Shown here one piece after another: positions 44,112-52,300 of a stretch of DNA of 64,000 bases. The stretch spans positions 606,448 through 670,447 of the forward strand of contig NZ_BKZV01000003.1 in the NCBI RefSeq assembly GCF_008974285.1, in the 5' to 3' direction. A model generated the notes under the pieces. The model did not search any database, had not been told where the DNA came from, and was given only the letters and a program-made list of their open reading frames with translations. The stretch comes from Thermogemmatispora aurantia (lineage in GTDB: Bacteria > Chloroflexota > Ktedonobacteria > Ktedonobacterales > Ktedonobacteraceae). Made by a program: the position numbers and the translations under genes. The first letter of the stretch is position 1. Each line of letters starts with the position of its first letter.

Positions 44112-44996
44112 CTACGACCCTTCCCCCGGCTTGTTCTCGCCCCCTGCCAGGGGCTTATGTCCCCAGACTGTGAGCAGGTTCCAAAGCCCGCAAAAGTCTT
44201 CCTGTTGCATTTCCGCCACGGCCTGCTGATACAAGCGCTCCAGCTCCTCCCTGGTCGCCACTCCCACCTTCACCAGGAAAGGCTGAACCAGCTCCAGGCC
44301 GATCAGGCTGTCTTTAAAGACCGCGTAGTGAAGATCCAAGCCCATTGACCACTCGATGACCGTGGCGCGCAGCCGCACCTGCTCAAAGCCCGCCTTCCTT
44401 ACCAGGCGCGGCAAGACCGGCATGATGCCAAAGTGGCGTCCATCTGCTGAGAAACTCTGGCCCGCACGCTTGAGCGCCTGGGCTATCAAAGCCATCCATG
44501 TCTCATAGGCCGGACTCGTGGTCAACATGGGTTCCATCTCGGTCAGGCGCAGGATGCCGCCCGGCTTGAGCAACCGGTCGCACTCCGCCAGCAGCTTCGG
44601 CCAGGCCCCCGGCAACATGAAGGCGAAGAGCAAGCGCCCGTTGATCAGATCAAAGGAGCCGTCTTCGAAGACCAGCGGCTCCATCACATTCATCACCTCA
44701 AAGTGCGCATTCTCCAGCCCCCTCGACCAGGCCTGCGCCCGCGCATACTCAATCACCTGCCGACTGATATCTACCCCAATCACTTCCGCCTTCGGATACT
44801 GAAAGGCCAGCTCTAAGGCCCATCCTCCCGGACCGCAAGCCAGGTCCAGGACCCGCCCCCGCTCGGGCAGCGCGATCCCCGGTTCGGGCAACAGCCCCCC
44901 CATCCCTTCCGTCAGCAGCCGATCCTGCTGCATCAGCCGCGCCAACTCACCCGCGTTCTCCGGGTCAATTGGATAGGTATTTTCCGATCCTTCCAT
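44112..44996 (-). CDS. class I SAM methyltransferase, tandem copy 1
   Basis: The 294-residue protein starts at MEGSENTYPIDPENAGELAR and shows VLDLACGPGGWALELAFQYP, VIGVDIS, ENAHFEVMNVMEPL and LLKPGGILRLTEME. It is highly similar over the whole length to the two following copies and less to 38171-39061. Some substitutions (GRLLFAF, EWSMGLDLHYAVFKDS) make this the most divergent of the three. The acceptor is unknown. It lies 198 bases after copy 2 and appears to have its own start but a different upstream sequence. Confidence 0.9.
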   Translation of the reverse strand: MEGSENTYPIDPENAGELARLMQQDRLLTEGMGGLLPEPGIALPERGRVLDLACGPGGWALELAFQYPKAEVIGVDISRQVIEYARAQAWSRGLENAHFEVMNVMEPLVFEDGSFDLINGRLLFAFMLPGAWPKLLAECDRLLKPGGILRLTEMEPMLTTSPAYETWMALIAQALKRAGQSFSADGRHFGIMPVLPRLVRKAGFEQVRLRATVIEWSMGLDLHYAVFKDSLIGLELVQPFLVKVGVATREELERLYQQAVAEMQQEDFCGLWNLLTVWGHKPLAGGENKPGEGS

Positions 44997-45194
44997 GCCG
45001 CACCTACTCCTTACTCCGGCTCATCTCTCATGGTCTTTCGTCCACCGGGACCGGGCAAAGCAAGGCAGCCTGCTTTCTCTTCCGCGGCTATCGACCTGCT
45101 CTGGCCCTGCTGCAGAGAGTCGCCCACTGATCAGGCAGGCACGCAGGCGCGCTCACTTTGCCCTGCCCGCTACCAGCAAGAAAACGGGCAGCTG

Positions 45195-46112
45195 TTAGCC
45201 CTCTACTTCCGCGCGAGGCTGAGCCTCCTCTTCTCTCGTCTCTGGCTCATCCTCATCTGCAGCCGGCGGCTTGTGCCCCCAGACGGTGATCAGGGGCCAG
45301 AGAGCACAGAAATCGTCTTGCTGCATCTCAGCTACTGCTTGCTGATACAAACGCTGCAGCTCTTCCTTTGTCGCCATCCCCATCTTGACCAGGAAAGGCT
45401 GGATCAGCTCAAATCCAAGCAGGTAGTCTTTAAACACAGCGTAATGGGCTTCCGTGCCCATCGACCACTCGATGATACTCGATCGCACCCGCACCTCCTC
45501 AAAGCCTGCCTGCCTTACCAGGCGCGGCAGAACGGGGGAGATCCCCATACGGCGCCCGTTCGGTGAAAAACTCTGTCCCGCTCGCTTGAAGGCCTCATAG
45601 ATCAGGCCCCAGTATTGCTCAGTAGCAAGGCTACTACACCACGGGCCTTCGGTCTCAGTCAGGCGCACGATGCCGCCCGGCTTGAGCAGCCGGTAGCACT
45701 CCGCCAGCAGCTTCGGCCAGGCCCCCGGCAACATGAAGGCACACATCAATCGTGCATTGATCAGATCAAAGGAGCCGTCTTCGAAGGCCAGCGGCTCCAT
45801 CACATTCATCACCTCAAAGTGCGCATTCTCCAGTCCTCTCGACCAGGCCTGCGCCCGCGCATATTCAATCACCTGCCGGCTGATATCTATTCCGATCACT
45901 TCCGCCTTCGGATACTGAAAGGCCAGCTCTAAGGCCCATCCTCCCGGACCGCAAGCCAGGTCCAGGACCCGCCCCCGCTCGGGCAGCGTGATCCCCGGTT
46001 CGGGTAGCAGCCCCCCCATGCCCTCCGTCAGCAGCCGATCTTGCTGCATCAGCCGCGCCAGCTCTCCTGCGTTCTCAGGATCGATTGGATAGGTATTCTC
46101 TGGTTCGGCCAT
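45195..46112 (-). CDS. class I SAM methyltransferase, tandem copy 2
   Basis: The 305-residue product begins MAEPENTYPIDPENAGELAR behind AAGGAG; a longer frame to 46436 has no similarity to the paralogues and is rejected. Motifs as in the other copies; it differs in the central substrate-cap region (NARLMCAFMLPG, GPWCSSLATEQYWGLIYEAF) and has an acidic Glu-rich tail. Strong nucleotide identity with copies 1 and 3 in the first 170 residues suggests gene conversion. Substrate unknown. Confidence 0.9.
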   Translation of the reverse strand: MAEPENTYPIDPENAGELARLMQQDRLLTEGMGGLLPEPGITLPERGRVLDLACGPGGWALELAFQYPKAEVIGIDISRQVIEYARAQAWSRGLENAHFEVMNVMEPLAFEDGSFDLINARLMCAFMLPGAWPKLLAECYRLLKPGGIVRLTETEGPWCSSLATEQYWGLIYEAFKRAGQSFSPNGRRMGISPVLPRLVRQAGFEEVRVRSSIIEWSMGTEAHYAVFKDYLLGFELIQPFLVKMGMATKEELQRLYQQAVAEMQQDDFCALWPLITVWGHKPPAADEDEPETREEEAQPRAEVEG

Positions 46113-46439
46113 TAACCATGCTCCTTGCTCAACCTCATGTTCACCTGGCGTCCAGATCAGCGTGATCACCACTGCCTCTGGCGCTTCTTCCTCAAGTGTA
46201 CCAGGAGTCGACCGCGCAGCGGAAGGGATACAGTAACAATATTGCCGATCCGGTAAGCATCGGCAGGCTGAGCTAACCAGCAAGCGACCCTTACTACAGA
46301 ATCCGGCACTATCCCTCGTCACCTGTCCACTCTCATCGTGCACCGCTTTCACGGCGAGCAGATCCTCTTTGGAGCAGCGATCTTCCCGGCCTCCACTTGA
46401 GGTGAGGCCAGGAAGATCGAAGCAGTGCCATCCCATCCC
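46113..46439 (-). promoter_or_regulatory. upstream region of copy 2, shared in part with copy 3
   Basis: About 70 bases upstream of the start, 46183-46203 carries CTTCTTCCTCAAGTGTACC (as read on the plus strand) followed by gacc..gcag.ggaag.ga; the same block stands at 47430-47451, 70 bases upstream of copy 3. A duplicated promoter or operator is likely. 46,260-46,439 shows no gene. Confidence 0.5.
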
Positions 46440-47360
46440 TCAGCCGTCCGTCTTGTCGAGGTCTGACCCAGACAGAGCCTGCTCCGGCTCCGCTTCCGCC
46501 TCATGACTGGCCAGAGGCTTATAGCCCCAGACCGTCAACAAATGCCAGAGAGCGCAAAAATCCTCTTGTTGCATTTCCGCCACGGCCTGCTGATACAAGC
46601 GCTCCAGCTCTTCCCTGGTCGCCACTCCCACCTTCACCAGGAAAGGCTGAACCAGCTCCAGGCCGAGAAGATAATCCTTAAAGACGGGATAGTGGGCCTC
46701 CGTTCCCATCGACCACTCGATGACCGTGGCGCGCAGCCGCACCTGCTCAAAGCCCGCCTTCCGCACCAGGCGCGGCAGGATGGGAGTGATCCCTAAGTGG
46801 CGCCCATCCGCCGAGAGGCTTTGACCAGCTCGCTTCAGCGCTTGTGCCACCAGAGAAGCAAAGCGCTCATAGGCTGGACTGGTCGTCAGAGGTGCCTCGG
46901 TTTCTGTCAGGCGCACGATGCCCCCCGGCTTCAGCAATCGGTCGCACTCCGCCAGCAGCTTCGGCCAGGCCCCCGGCAACATGAAACCAGCGAGCAAGCG
47001 CCCGTTGATCAGATCAAAGGAGCCGTCTTCGAAGGCCAGCGGCTCCATCACATTCATCACCTCAAAGTGTGCGTTCTCCAGCCCCCTCGACCAGGCCTGC
47101 GCCCGCGCATACTCAATCACCTGCCGGCTGATATCTACCCCGATCACTTCCGCCTTCGGATAGTGAAAGGCCAGCTCTAAGGCCCATCCTCCTGGCCCAC
47201 ACGCCAGATCCAGCACTCTCCCCCGCTCCGGCAGCCTGATCCCTGGTTCGGGTAGCAGCCCCCCCATCCCTTCCGTCAGCAGCCGATCCTGCTGCATCAG
47301 CCGCGCCAACTCACCCGCGTTCTCCGGGTCAATCGGATAGCTATTCTCTGGTTCCGCCAT
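46440..47360 (-). CDS. class I SAM methyltransferase, tandem copy 3
   Basis: The 306-residue product starts MAEPENSYPIDPENAGELAR behind AAGGAG. It has the same motifs as copies 1 and 2 (LDLACGPGGW, NVMEPLAFEDGS, LLKPGGIVRLTETE) and ends in a polar tail. With copy 2 it shares not only coding sequence but about 140 bases upstream, so this pair probably arose by tandem duplication of a whole transcription unit. Substrate unknown. Confidence 0.9.
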   Translation of the reverse strand: MAEPENSYPIDPENAGELARLMQQDRLLTEGMGGLLPEPGIRLPERGRVLDLACGPGGWALELAFHYPKAEVIGVDISRQVIEYARAQAWSRGLENAHFEVMNVMEPLAFEDGSFDLINGRLLAGFMLPGAWPKLLAECDRLLKPGGIVRLTETEAPLTTSPAYERFASLVAQALKRAGQSLSADGRHLGITPILPRLVRKAGFEQVRLRATVIEWSMGTEAHYPVFKDYLLGLELVQPFLVKVGVATREELERLYQQAVAEMQQEDFCALWHLLTVWGYKPLASHEAEAEPEQALSGSDLDKTDG

Positions 47361-47588
47361 TGACTGTGCTCCTTGCTTCGCCCTGGTTTCACCTGGCATT
47401 CAGATAAGCACTATTGGGACAGCCCGCGTGCTTCTTCCTCAAGTGTACCAGCAGCAGACCATGCAGTGGAAGAGAGACAGTCACAATGCGAACGATCCGG
47501 CGCTGCTGCGCATCACCGGGCCGGCCAGGCAGTGCTGCCACAGACCAGAGCAGCCGCCATCAAGCAGAGCAAAGTCTCCGGCTCACAC

Positions 47589-47615
47589 TGTCACAAATCG
47601 GGGTTGCCCCCCGTC
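47589..47615 (+). promoter_or_regulatory. ECF41-type promoter of the FAD oxidoreductase gene
   Basis: TGTCACA at 47589-47595 and CGTC at 47612-47615 with a spacer of exactly 16 bases match the published ECF41 consensus. Transcription should start near 47,622, about 42 bases before the ATG. The ECF41 sigma gene is the next gene downstream. Confidence 0.8.
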
Positions 47616-47663
47616 TGCTTTGTGTCATCAGCAAAGATCACCCCTGTTCGGGAGGAAAATAAG

Positions 47664-48968
47664 ATGCAGACAGATATCGCAATCGTCGGTGGTGGTCTGA
47701 CGGGACTGACCGCCGCCGCTTACCTGGCGCGGGCCGGCCTGCAGGTAACCGTCTTTGAAAAAGCGGCCAGCCTCGGCGGGCGGGCCGCCACCCAGGTTCA
47801 TCAAGGCTACAGCCTGAACCGTGGGGGTCACGCCCTCTATAGCGGAGGCGCGGCGACCCGCGTCCTGCGCGAGCTGGGCATCAGCTTCCACGCCGGCTCA
47901 CCGCGCGGCGTTCAGGCCCTCTTCCAGGAGCGCTTTTTTGCCTACCCGGGAGACGCCGCCAGCTTCCTGAGCACGACCTTGCTCAACGGAGCCGAGAAAG
48001 TGGAGCTACTGAGACTCCTGACCAGGCTGGCGCTCCTCAAACCACGCCGTCTGGCCGCCGAGAGCGCCCACGCCTGGATCGATGCCCACACCAGGCACAC
48101 ACGTGTACGCCAGCTCCTGCTTGCCACAGCCCGCACGCTGACCTACAGCGGGAATCTAGATCTGATCAGTATGGAGGCTGTGGTCACTCAGCTGCAGCTT
48201 TCATTGAAACGCCCCGTGCTCTACATCGATGGGGGCTGGCAGACCCTGGTCGCAGAGCTGCGCCGCGCCGCCGAGCAGGCCGGGGCTCATCTCCAGCCCG
48301 GGACGCGCGTCGCGACAGTCCTCCAGGATAACGGGCGCGTTCGTGGTCTTGAGCTGGGCGACGGGCGCCTGTACGAGGCGCGGGCCGTGGTGCTGGCGAC
48401 TGAGCCAGCTGATGTCGCACGGCTGGTAGCCGATCCTCTGCTGAAACAGCGTCTGGCAACTCTGACGCCACTGCCTGTGGCCTGTCTCGACGTCGCTCTG
48501 CAGCGCCTGCCACATCCCGAGCGGCCAGTTTCCCTGGACCTTGATCAGCCGCGCTTCTACTCGGCCCAATCGCTCTTTGCTCGCGTTGCGCCTGCCGGCG
48601 GAGCTGTATTGCACGCTGTCCGCTACCTTGACCCGACAGACCCTGGCCAGGCCCGAGCGCACGAGCGCGAGCTAGAGGCGCTGCTCGACCTGGCACAACC
48701 GGGCTGGCGCGATCTGGTGGTCAAGCGCTTCTTCCTGCCCCATCTGCCGGTCATGGGGGCCGTGCCGAGCGCCAGCCGTCACGGCTTTGCAGGGCGCCCA
48801 GAGCCACAGGTGGAGCACATCAGCGGCCTCTACCTGGCAGGAGACTGGGTCGGCCATGAGGGTTATCTCGCCGACGCTTGCTTTGCCAGCGCCCGTCAGG
48901 CGGCGCAGCTGCTGCTCGCCGATCTGGCCAGGCGAGGAGCACCCCGTCACGTCAGGGTAGCAGCATAG
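47664..48968 (+). CDS. FAD-dependent oxidoreductase (phytoene-desaturase/amine-oxidase-like)
   Basis: The 434-residue flavoenzyme starts at ATG 47664 behind GGAGG. It opens with IAIVGGGLTGLTAAAYLARA, the FAD dinucleotide fold, VFEKAASLGGRA and, at the C-terminus, GLYLAGDWVGHEGYLADACF, which completes FAD binding. The central cap is like protoporphyrinogen and carotenoid oxidoreductases, with no membrane segment. It may oxidise a lipid or terpenoid. The ECF41 promoter upstream and the ECF41 gene 141 bases downstream place it as the 'oxidoreductase' partner of the COE set (carboxymuconolactone decarboxylase, oxidoreductase, epimerase) that accompanies ECF41 sigma factors. Confidence 0.85.
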   Translation: MQTDIAIVGGGLTGLTAAAYLARAGLQVTVFEKAASLGGRAATQVHQGYSLNRGGHALYSGGAATRVLRELGISFHAGSPRGVQALFQERFFAYPGDAASFLSTTLLNGAEKVELLRLLTRLALLKPRRLAAESAHAWIDAHTRHTRVRQLLLATARTLTYSGNLDLISMEAVVTQLQLSLKRPVLYIDGGWQTLVAELRRAAEQAGAHLQPGTRVATVLQDNGRVRGLELGDGRLYEARAVVLATEPADVARLVADPLLKQRLATLTPLPVACLDVALQRLPHPERPVSLDLDQPRFYSAQSLFARVAPAGGAVLHAVRYLDPTDPGQARAHERELEALLDLAQPGWRDLVVKRFFLPHLPVMGAVPSASRHGFAGRPEPQVEHISGLYLAGDWVGHEGYLADACFASARQAAQLLLADLARRGAPRHVRVAA

Positions 48969-49109
48969 CATAATGCAGGTCAAGTATGGTATGCTCTGCC
49001 ATGTGTCGCTACGAGGAAGGCACATGACAGAGCATGACCGCGTCCGGTCCGGCAGGGAAGCAGCCGCTGAGAGCTTCCAGCCCGGGCACGCAGATCAAGT
49101 CGCAGGCAA

Positions 49110-50033
49110 ATGACAAACACAAGCGAGGAGACAGCCCGCATCTTTGAAGAGTACCGCTTCCTGCTCTTCTCCATCGCCTACCGCATGCTAGGCGAGGCCA
49201 GCGTAGCCGAGGATATGGTACAGGAAGCCTTTCTACGCTGGCTGCAGGCCGACGAGCAGGCAGTGCAGTCGCCACGCGCCTACCTGACCACGATCATTGT
49301 GCGGCTGTGCATCGATCAGCTGCGCTCCGCCCGAGCGCAGCGCGAGGTCTATGTCGGTCCGTGGCTGCCCGAGCCCCTGGCCACAGGCGAGCATCCTGAG
49401 CTGGTGGCCACAGCAGAGCTGGCGGAATCGCTCTCCTTCGCCTACCTCCTCATGCTAGAAAAGCTCAGCCCCCGCGAACGGGCAGTCCTCTTGCTGCGCG
49501 AGGTCTTTGACTATCAATACCCGGAGATCGCAACCATCCTCGGGACGAATCCGGCAACCTGTCGACAGCTCCTCCACCGCGCCCACCAGCGCCTGGGTCA
49601 GCATGAGCGACGCTTCAGCGTCCCACGCGCCCAACAGGAGCAGCTCACGGCCCGTTTCCTACAAGCAACCGCCGAGGGGGATGTCGAGGGATTGCTTGGC
49701 TTGCTGACCGACGAGGCCATTTTCGTCGCCGACGGCGGTGGCAAGGTCAAGGCCGCCCTGAAGCCAATCCAGGGAGCGAAGCGCGTGGCACGCGGCATGC
49801 TCGGCGCACTGCGCAAGTGGTTCCCGCCAGATCTGCAGCCGCAGCTCGCCGAGGTCAACGGCCAGCCGGCCATCATCGGCCTGGCGCAGGGGAAAGCGGT
49901 AGGACTGGTCATGCTGGAGCTGGAGCCACAAGGGGAGCGCATCAGACGGATCTACGGCGTGGTCAATCCCGAGAAATTGGGCTGGCTGACGGAAAGACAG
50001 ATTCGCACTCTCGCTAGCAGCGACTGGCCTTGA
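49110..50033 (+). CDS. ECF41-group RNA polymerase sigma factor with SnoaL-like C-terminal domain
   Basis: The 307-residue protein has sigma region 2 (about 10-75; YRMLGEASVAEDMVQEAFLR), the WLPEPL motif at 85-90, region 4 (about 110-165; LSPRERAVLLLREVFDYQYP) and a C-terminal NTF2/SnoaL-like domain (175-305) with DGGGK at 208-212 and NPEKL near 286-290, all marks of group ECF41. In this group the extension, not a separate anti-sigma, controls activity. Its probable target promoter is seen at 47589-47615 before the oxidoreductase gene. No anti-sigma gene is adjacent, as expected. Confidence 0.93.
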   Translation: MTNTSEETARIFEEYRFLLFSIAYRMLGEASVAEDMVQEAFLRWLQADEQAVQSPRAYLTTIIVRLCIDQLRSARAQREVYVGPWLPEPLATGEHPELVATAELAESLSFAYLLMLEKLSPRERAVLLLREVFDYQYPEIATILGTNPATCRQLLHRAHQRLGQHERRFSVPRAQQEQLTARFLQATAEGDVEGLLGLLTDEAIFVADGGGKVKAALKPIQGAKRVARGMLGALRKWFPPDLQPQLAEVNGQPAIIGLAQGKAVGLVMLELEPQGERIRRIYGVVNPEKLGWLTERQIRTLASSDWP

Positions 50034-50118
50034 CTCCGGGCCAGCCAGACCAGGGCAAGGGCGATGAGACCACCCCGGAGAGCGGGAAGCCCGGCTGGCC
50101 CGAAACCCCTCCTTTCGC

Positions 50119-50991
50119 TCAACTCTCCAGCTCAGTGATGCCCTGATAGCGCTGGAAGATGTAATCTTTGAGGCCCTGGAACAGGCCGATATTGGGCATA
50201 GCGACTAGATCCCAATAGACCCTCTTCTTGTCTATCTTTTCTATGATCAGAGAGGTATCCCGAAGCGTGAAGGCACGAATCTCGAACCAAAAGAGACTTT
50301 TATCTTTCCAGCTCACTTCCTCCCGGTTGAGACGCAAATCGCCAAAGGTCACTGTGTCGCCCTGCTCGAAGGCCGCAATGACCTGGGGGAGGAGATGGTT
50401 TCTAATCTGCTTGTCCAGGAGATCGAGTAGCTCCTGCATTCTGACCAAATGCAGGTCAAAAATGATCTTTTTACCATCTTGAAACTCCAGTTTATATAAA
50501 CGCCTGGTTTCCTTGTAATCGACAAAACTGTCACCGACAGCAATCATACGTATCTTTTCTCTTACTTCTAGCCAGAGGGCCGTAATCTGTTCCCAGCGCC
50601 AGGCAGTCGCACGCCGGCCCCTTTTGTAGACCAATCCCCTATCGTACACATAGAACCCCCATGAGGAGGTGACCTCATGCGCGAGTAAGACCAGTGGGGA
50701 GAGTAGTAAGGCTGGTATCAGCAACGCACCTGCTACCAGTAGCACGATGAAAAAGTACTCGCGAAGCAATTCAAGTATATCATTGTGGCGCATAAATAAT
50801 GCAATAACAAAATATGATAAAAGCACACATAGTAACCATCCTGCTATACTCAGGAGACCTTCAAACCAGGTGAGAACCGACGGTCGGTAGTGCTTCTTGG
50901 GTAGGCCCAAATCGGCACTCTGGGCTACCTGTTCCACCTCAGCTGGAACCGAGAGGAGTGACTGCGTCTGCTTCTGGGGAGATGGCAACAC
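50119..50991 (-). CDS. two-span membrane protein, DUF6585-like
   Basis: The 290-residue product has a long cytoplasmic N-terminus, two hydrophobic segments at about 45-67 and 80-105, then a soluble domain with YVYDRGLVYKRGRRATAWRW, a pattern of PH-like domains in uncharacterised Chloroflexota membrane proteins (DUF6585 is my recollection, not a search). Function unknown. Codon use is slightly less GC-rich than its neighbours. Confidence 0.7.
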   Translation of the reverse strand: MLPSPQKQTQSLLSVPAEVEQVAQSADLGLPKKHYRPSVLTWFEGLLSIAGWLLCVLLSYFVIALFMRHNDILELLREYFFIVLLVAGALLIPALLLSPLVLLAHEVTSSWGFYVYDRGLVYKRGRRATAWRWEQITALWLEVREKIRMIAVGDSFVDYKETRRLYKLEFQDGKKIIFDLHLVRMQELLDLLDKQIRNHLLPQVIAAFEQGDTVTFGDLRLNREEVSWKDKSLFWFEIRAFTLRDTSLIIEKIDKKRVYWDLVAMPNIGLFQGLKDYIFQRYQGITELES

Positions 50992-51207
50992 CGAGGATCA
51001 CCTGACCTTCTCTCCTGAAGGCAGCAAGGTTGGCTCTTTACTGCAGCAAACGACGCTCGCGAGCACTACGGGGGATGTCTACCTATCCTCTTGAGAGAAC
51101 GAAGGAGCAGCAGTTTTTTCCGCCTTCTTCGTGCGATAAGAACTGACTTCCTTATGGCCAGGCACTGTGTGTAGTACAGCGAACAGATGTGACAGAGACT
51201 ACAAGGG

Positions 51208-52047
51208 TTAAGACAACGCGCGATCGACTGGTGGCTCCCCCGCCTGCGCCGAGCGCAGCCTCTTCGCGATGGAATCCCCAAGGATATGGAAGACGAGATC
51301 GGCGCAAAAGTGGCCCAGCATGGCCGCCTCCAGACCATAGCGCCAGAAGAGGTAGCCGAAGGCGATGCCGACAACACCGTTGAGAAGAATAGCCCGCCCG
51401 ATCAAGAGGGGGGTCAACCTGGTCAGCGCCGCTGTGGTCGGCAGATGGCCTAGACCAAAAAGCAGAGCCGCCACGACCGCAGCCAGCCAGAAGGCACCGG
51501 GCGCTGGCTGGCCCCCTGGCAGGTGCCAGATGAAGCCGAGCAGCCAGGCGAATAAGGAGAGCAGGAAGAGACGACATAACAGCTCTTCAGCAATGCCACC
51601 GTAAAAGCAGGCCAGGAAACGCTTCCAGAGAGCAGGGATCGGCAAGGCCGTGCGCATGGCCTCCGGTAGCCGAGGCCAGAAAACCACGATCTCCAGGACC
51701 AGGAGCAGCGCGGCGGGTCCCAGGCCCAACAGCAGGGCCGGCCCAACGAGCGCCTGCGCTTGCGCCGTCACCGCCTTACCTGCCAGCAGCCCCTCCAGCA
51801 AGGGAGCACCCAGGCCAATACGATGGGCAATAGGCAGGCCCAGGCCCACCGCTACCACCAGCAGCACACCACTCTGCAACCACTGCAGCAACAGCAGCAC
51901 CCACAAGGGACGCCGCAGGCGCTCCTGTGCCTGCTTGAAAGCCTGACTATTCAGTTCGAGCAGATAGGGAGTAAGACAGGCAACACTGACGAGTGCCGCG
52001 CCGGTCAGGACGGCGAACTCAGCCCAAGGGAAAGAGAAGTTCAACAT
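51208..52047 (-). CDS. CPBP-family intramembrane metalloprotease
   Basis: The 279-residue protein has about eight spans and the three CPBP (Abi) catalytic motifs: E154-E155 and R159 in IAEELLCR, F197 to H201 in FGLGHLP, and H246 with D250 in GHFCADLVFH. These enzymes resemble Rce1 and cleave substrates inside the membrane, linked to protein processing and bacteriocin immunity. It has no bacteriocin neighbour here. The C-terminal tail is short and charged. Confidence 0.88.
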   Translation of the reverse strand: MLNFSFPWAEFAVLTGAALVSVACLTPYLLELNSQAFKQAQERLRRPLWVLLLLQWLQSGVLLVVAVGLGLPIAHRIGLGAPLLEGLLAGKAVTAQAQALVGPALLLGLGPAALLLVLEIVVFWPRLPEAMRTALPIPALWKRFLACFYGGIAEELLCRLFLLSLFAWLLGFIWHLPGGQPAPGAFWLAAVVAALLFGLGHLPTTAALTRLTPLLIGRAILLNGVVGIAFGYLFWRYGLEAAMLGHFCADLVFHILGDSIAKRLRSAQAGEPPVDRALS

Positions 52048-52300
52048 CAGACCATCTCATCTACGTATTTACAGCAGGTATTCTAATTATAGCATATAGC
52101 AATAGGACCCACCAGGGCAAAGGCACCCATCCAGCGCCACGGCTGCATTTCATCCAAACCATTAAAGGTGCAGAAGCTGCCCCGAAGGGCAGCGCTATAA
52201 CTAGCACTGCCGGCTTCGAGACAGCCCAACAAGAGTGGTCCAGGTAGAGGCAGATAGAAACAACTGATGCCGCGAACCGCGGGCGCTAGCTCCCGACCCG

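Noticed and set aside
45195..46436. Long start for methyltransferase copy 2 (413 codons)
   Set aside because: The extra 108 residues match nothing in the two sister copies, and AAGGAG lies before the internal ATG at 46112.
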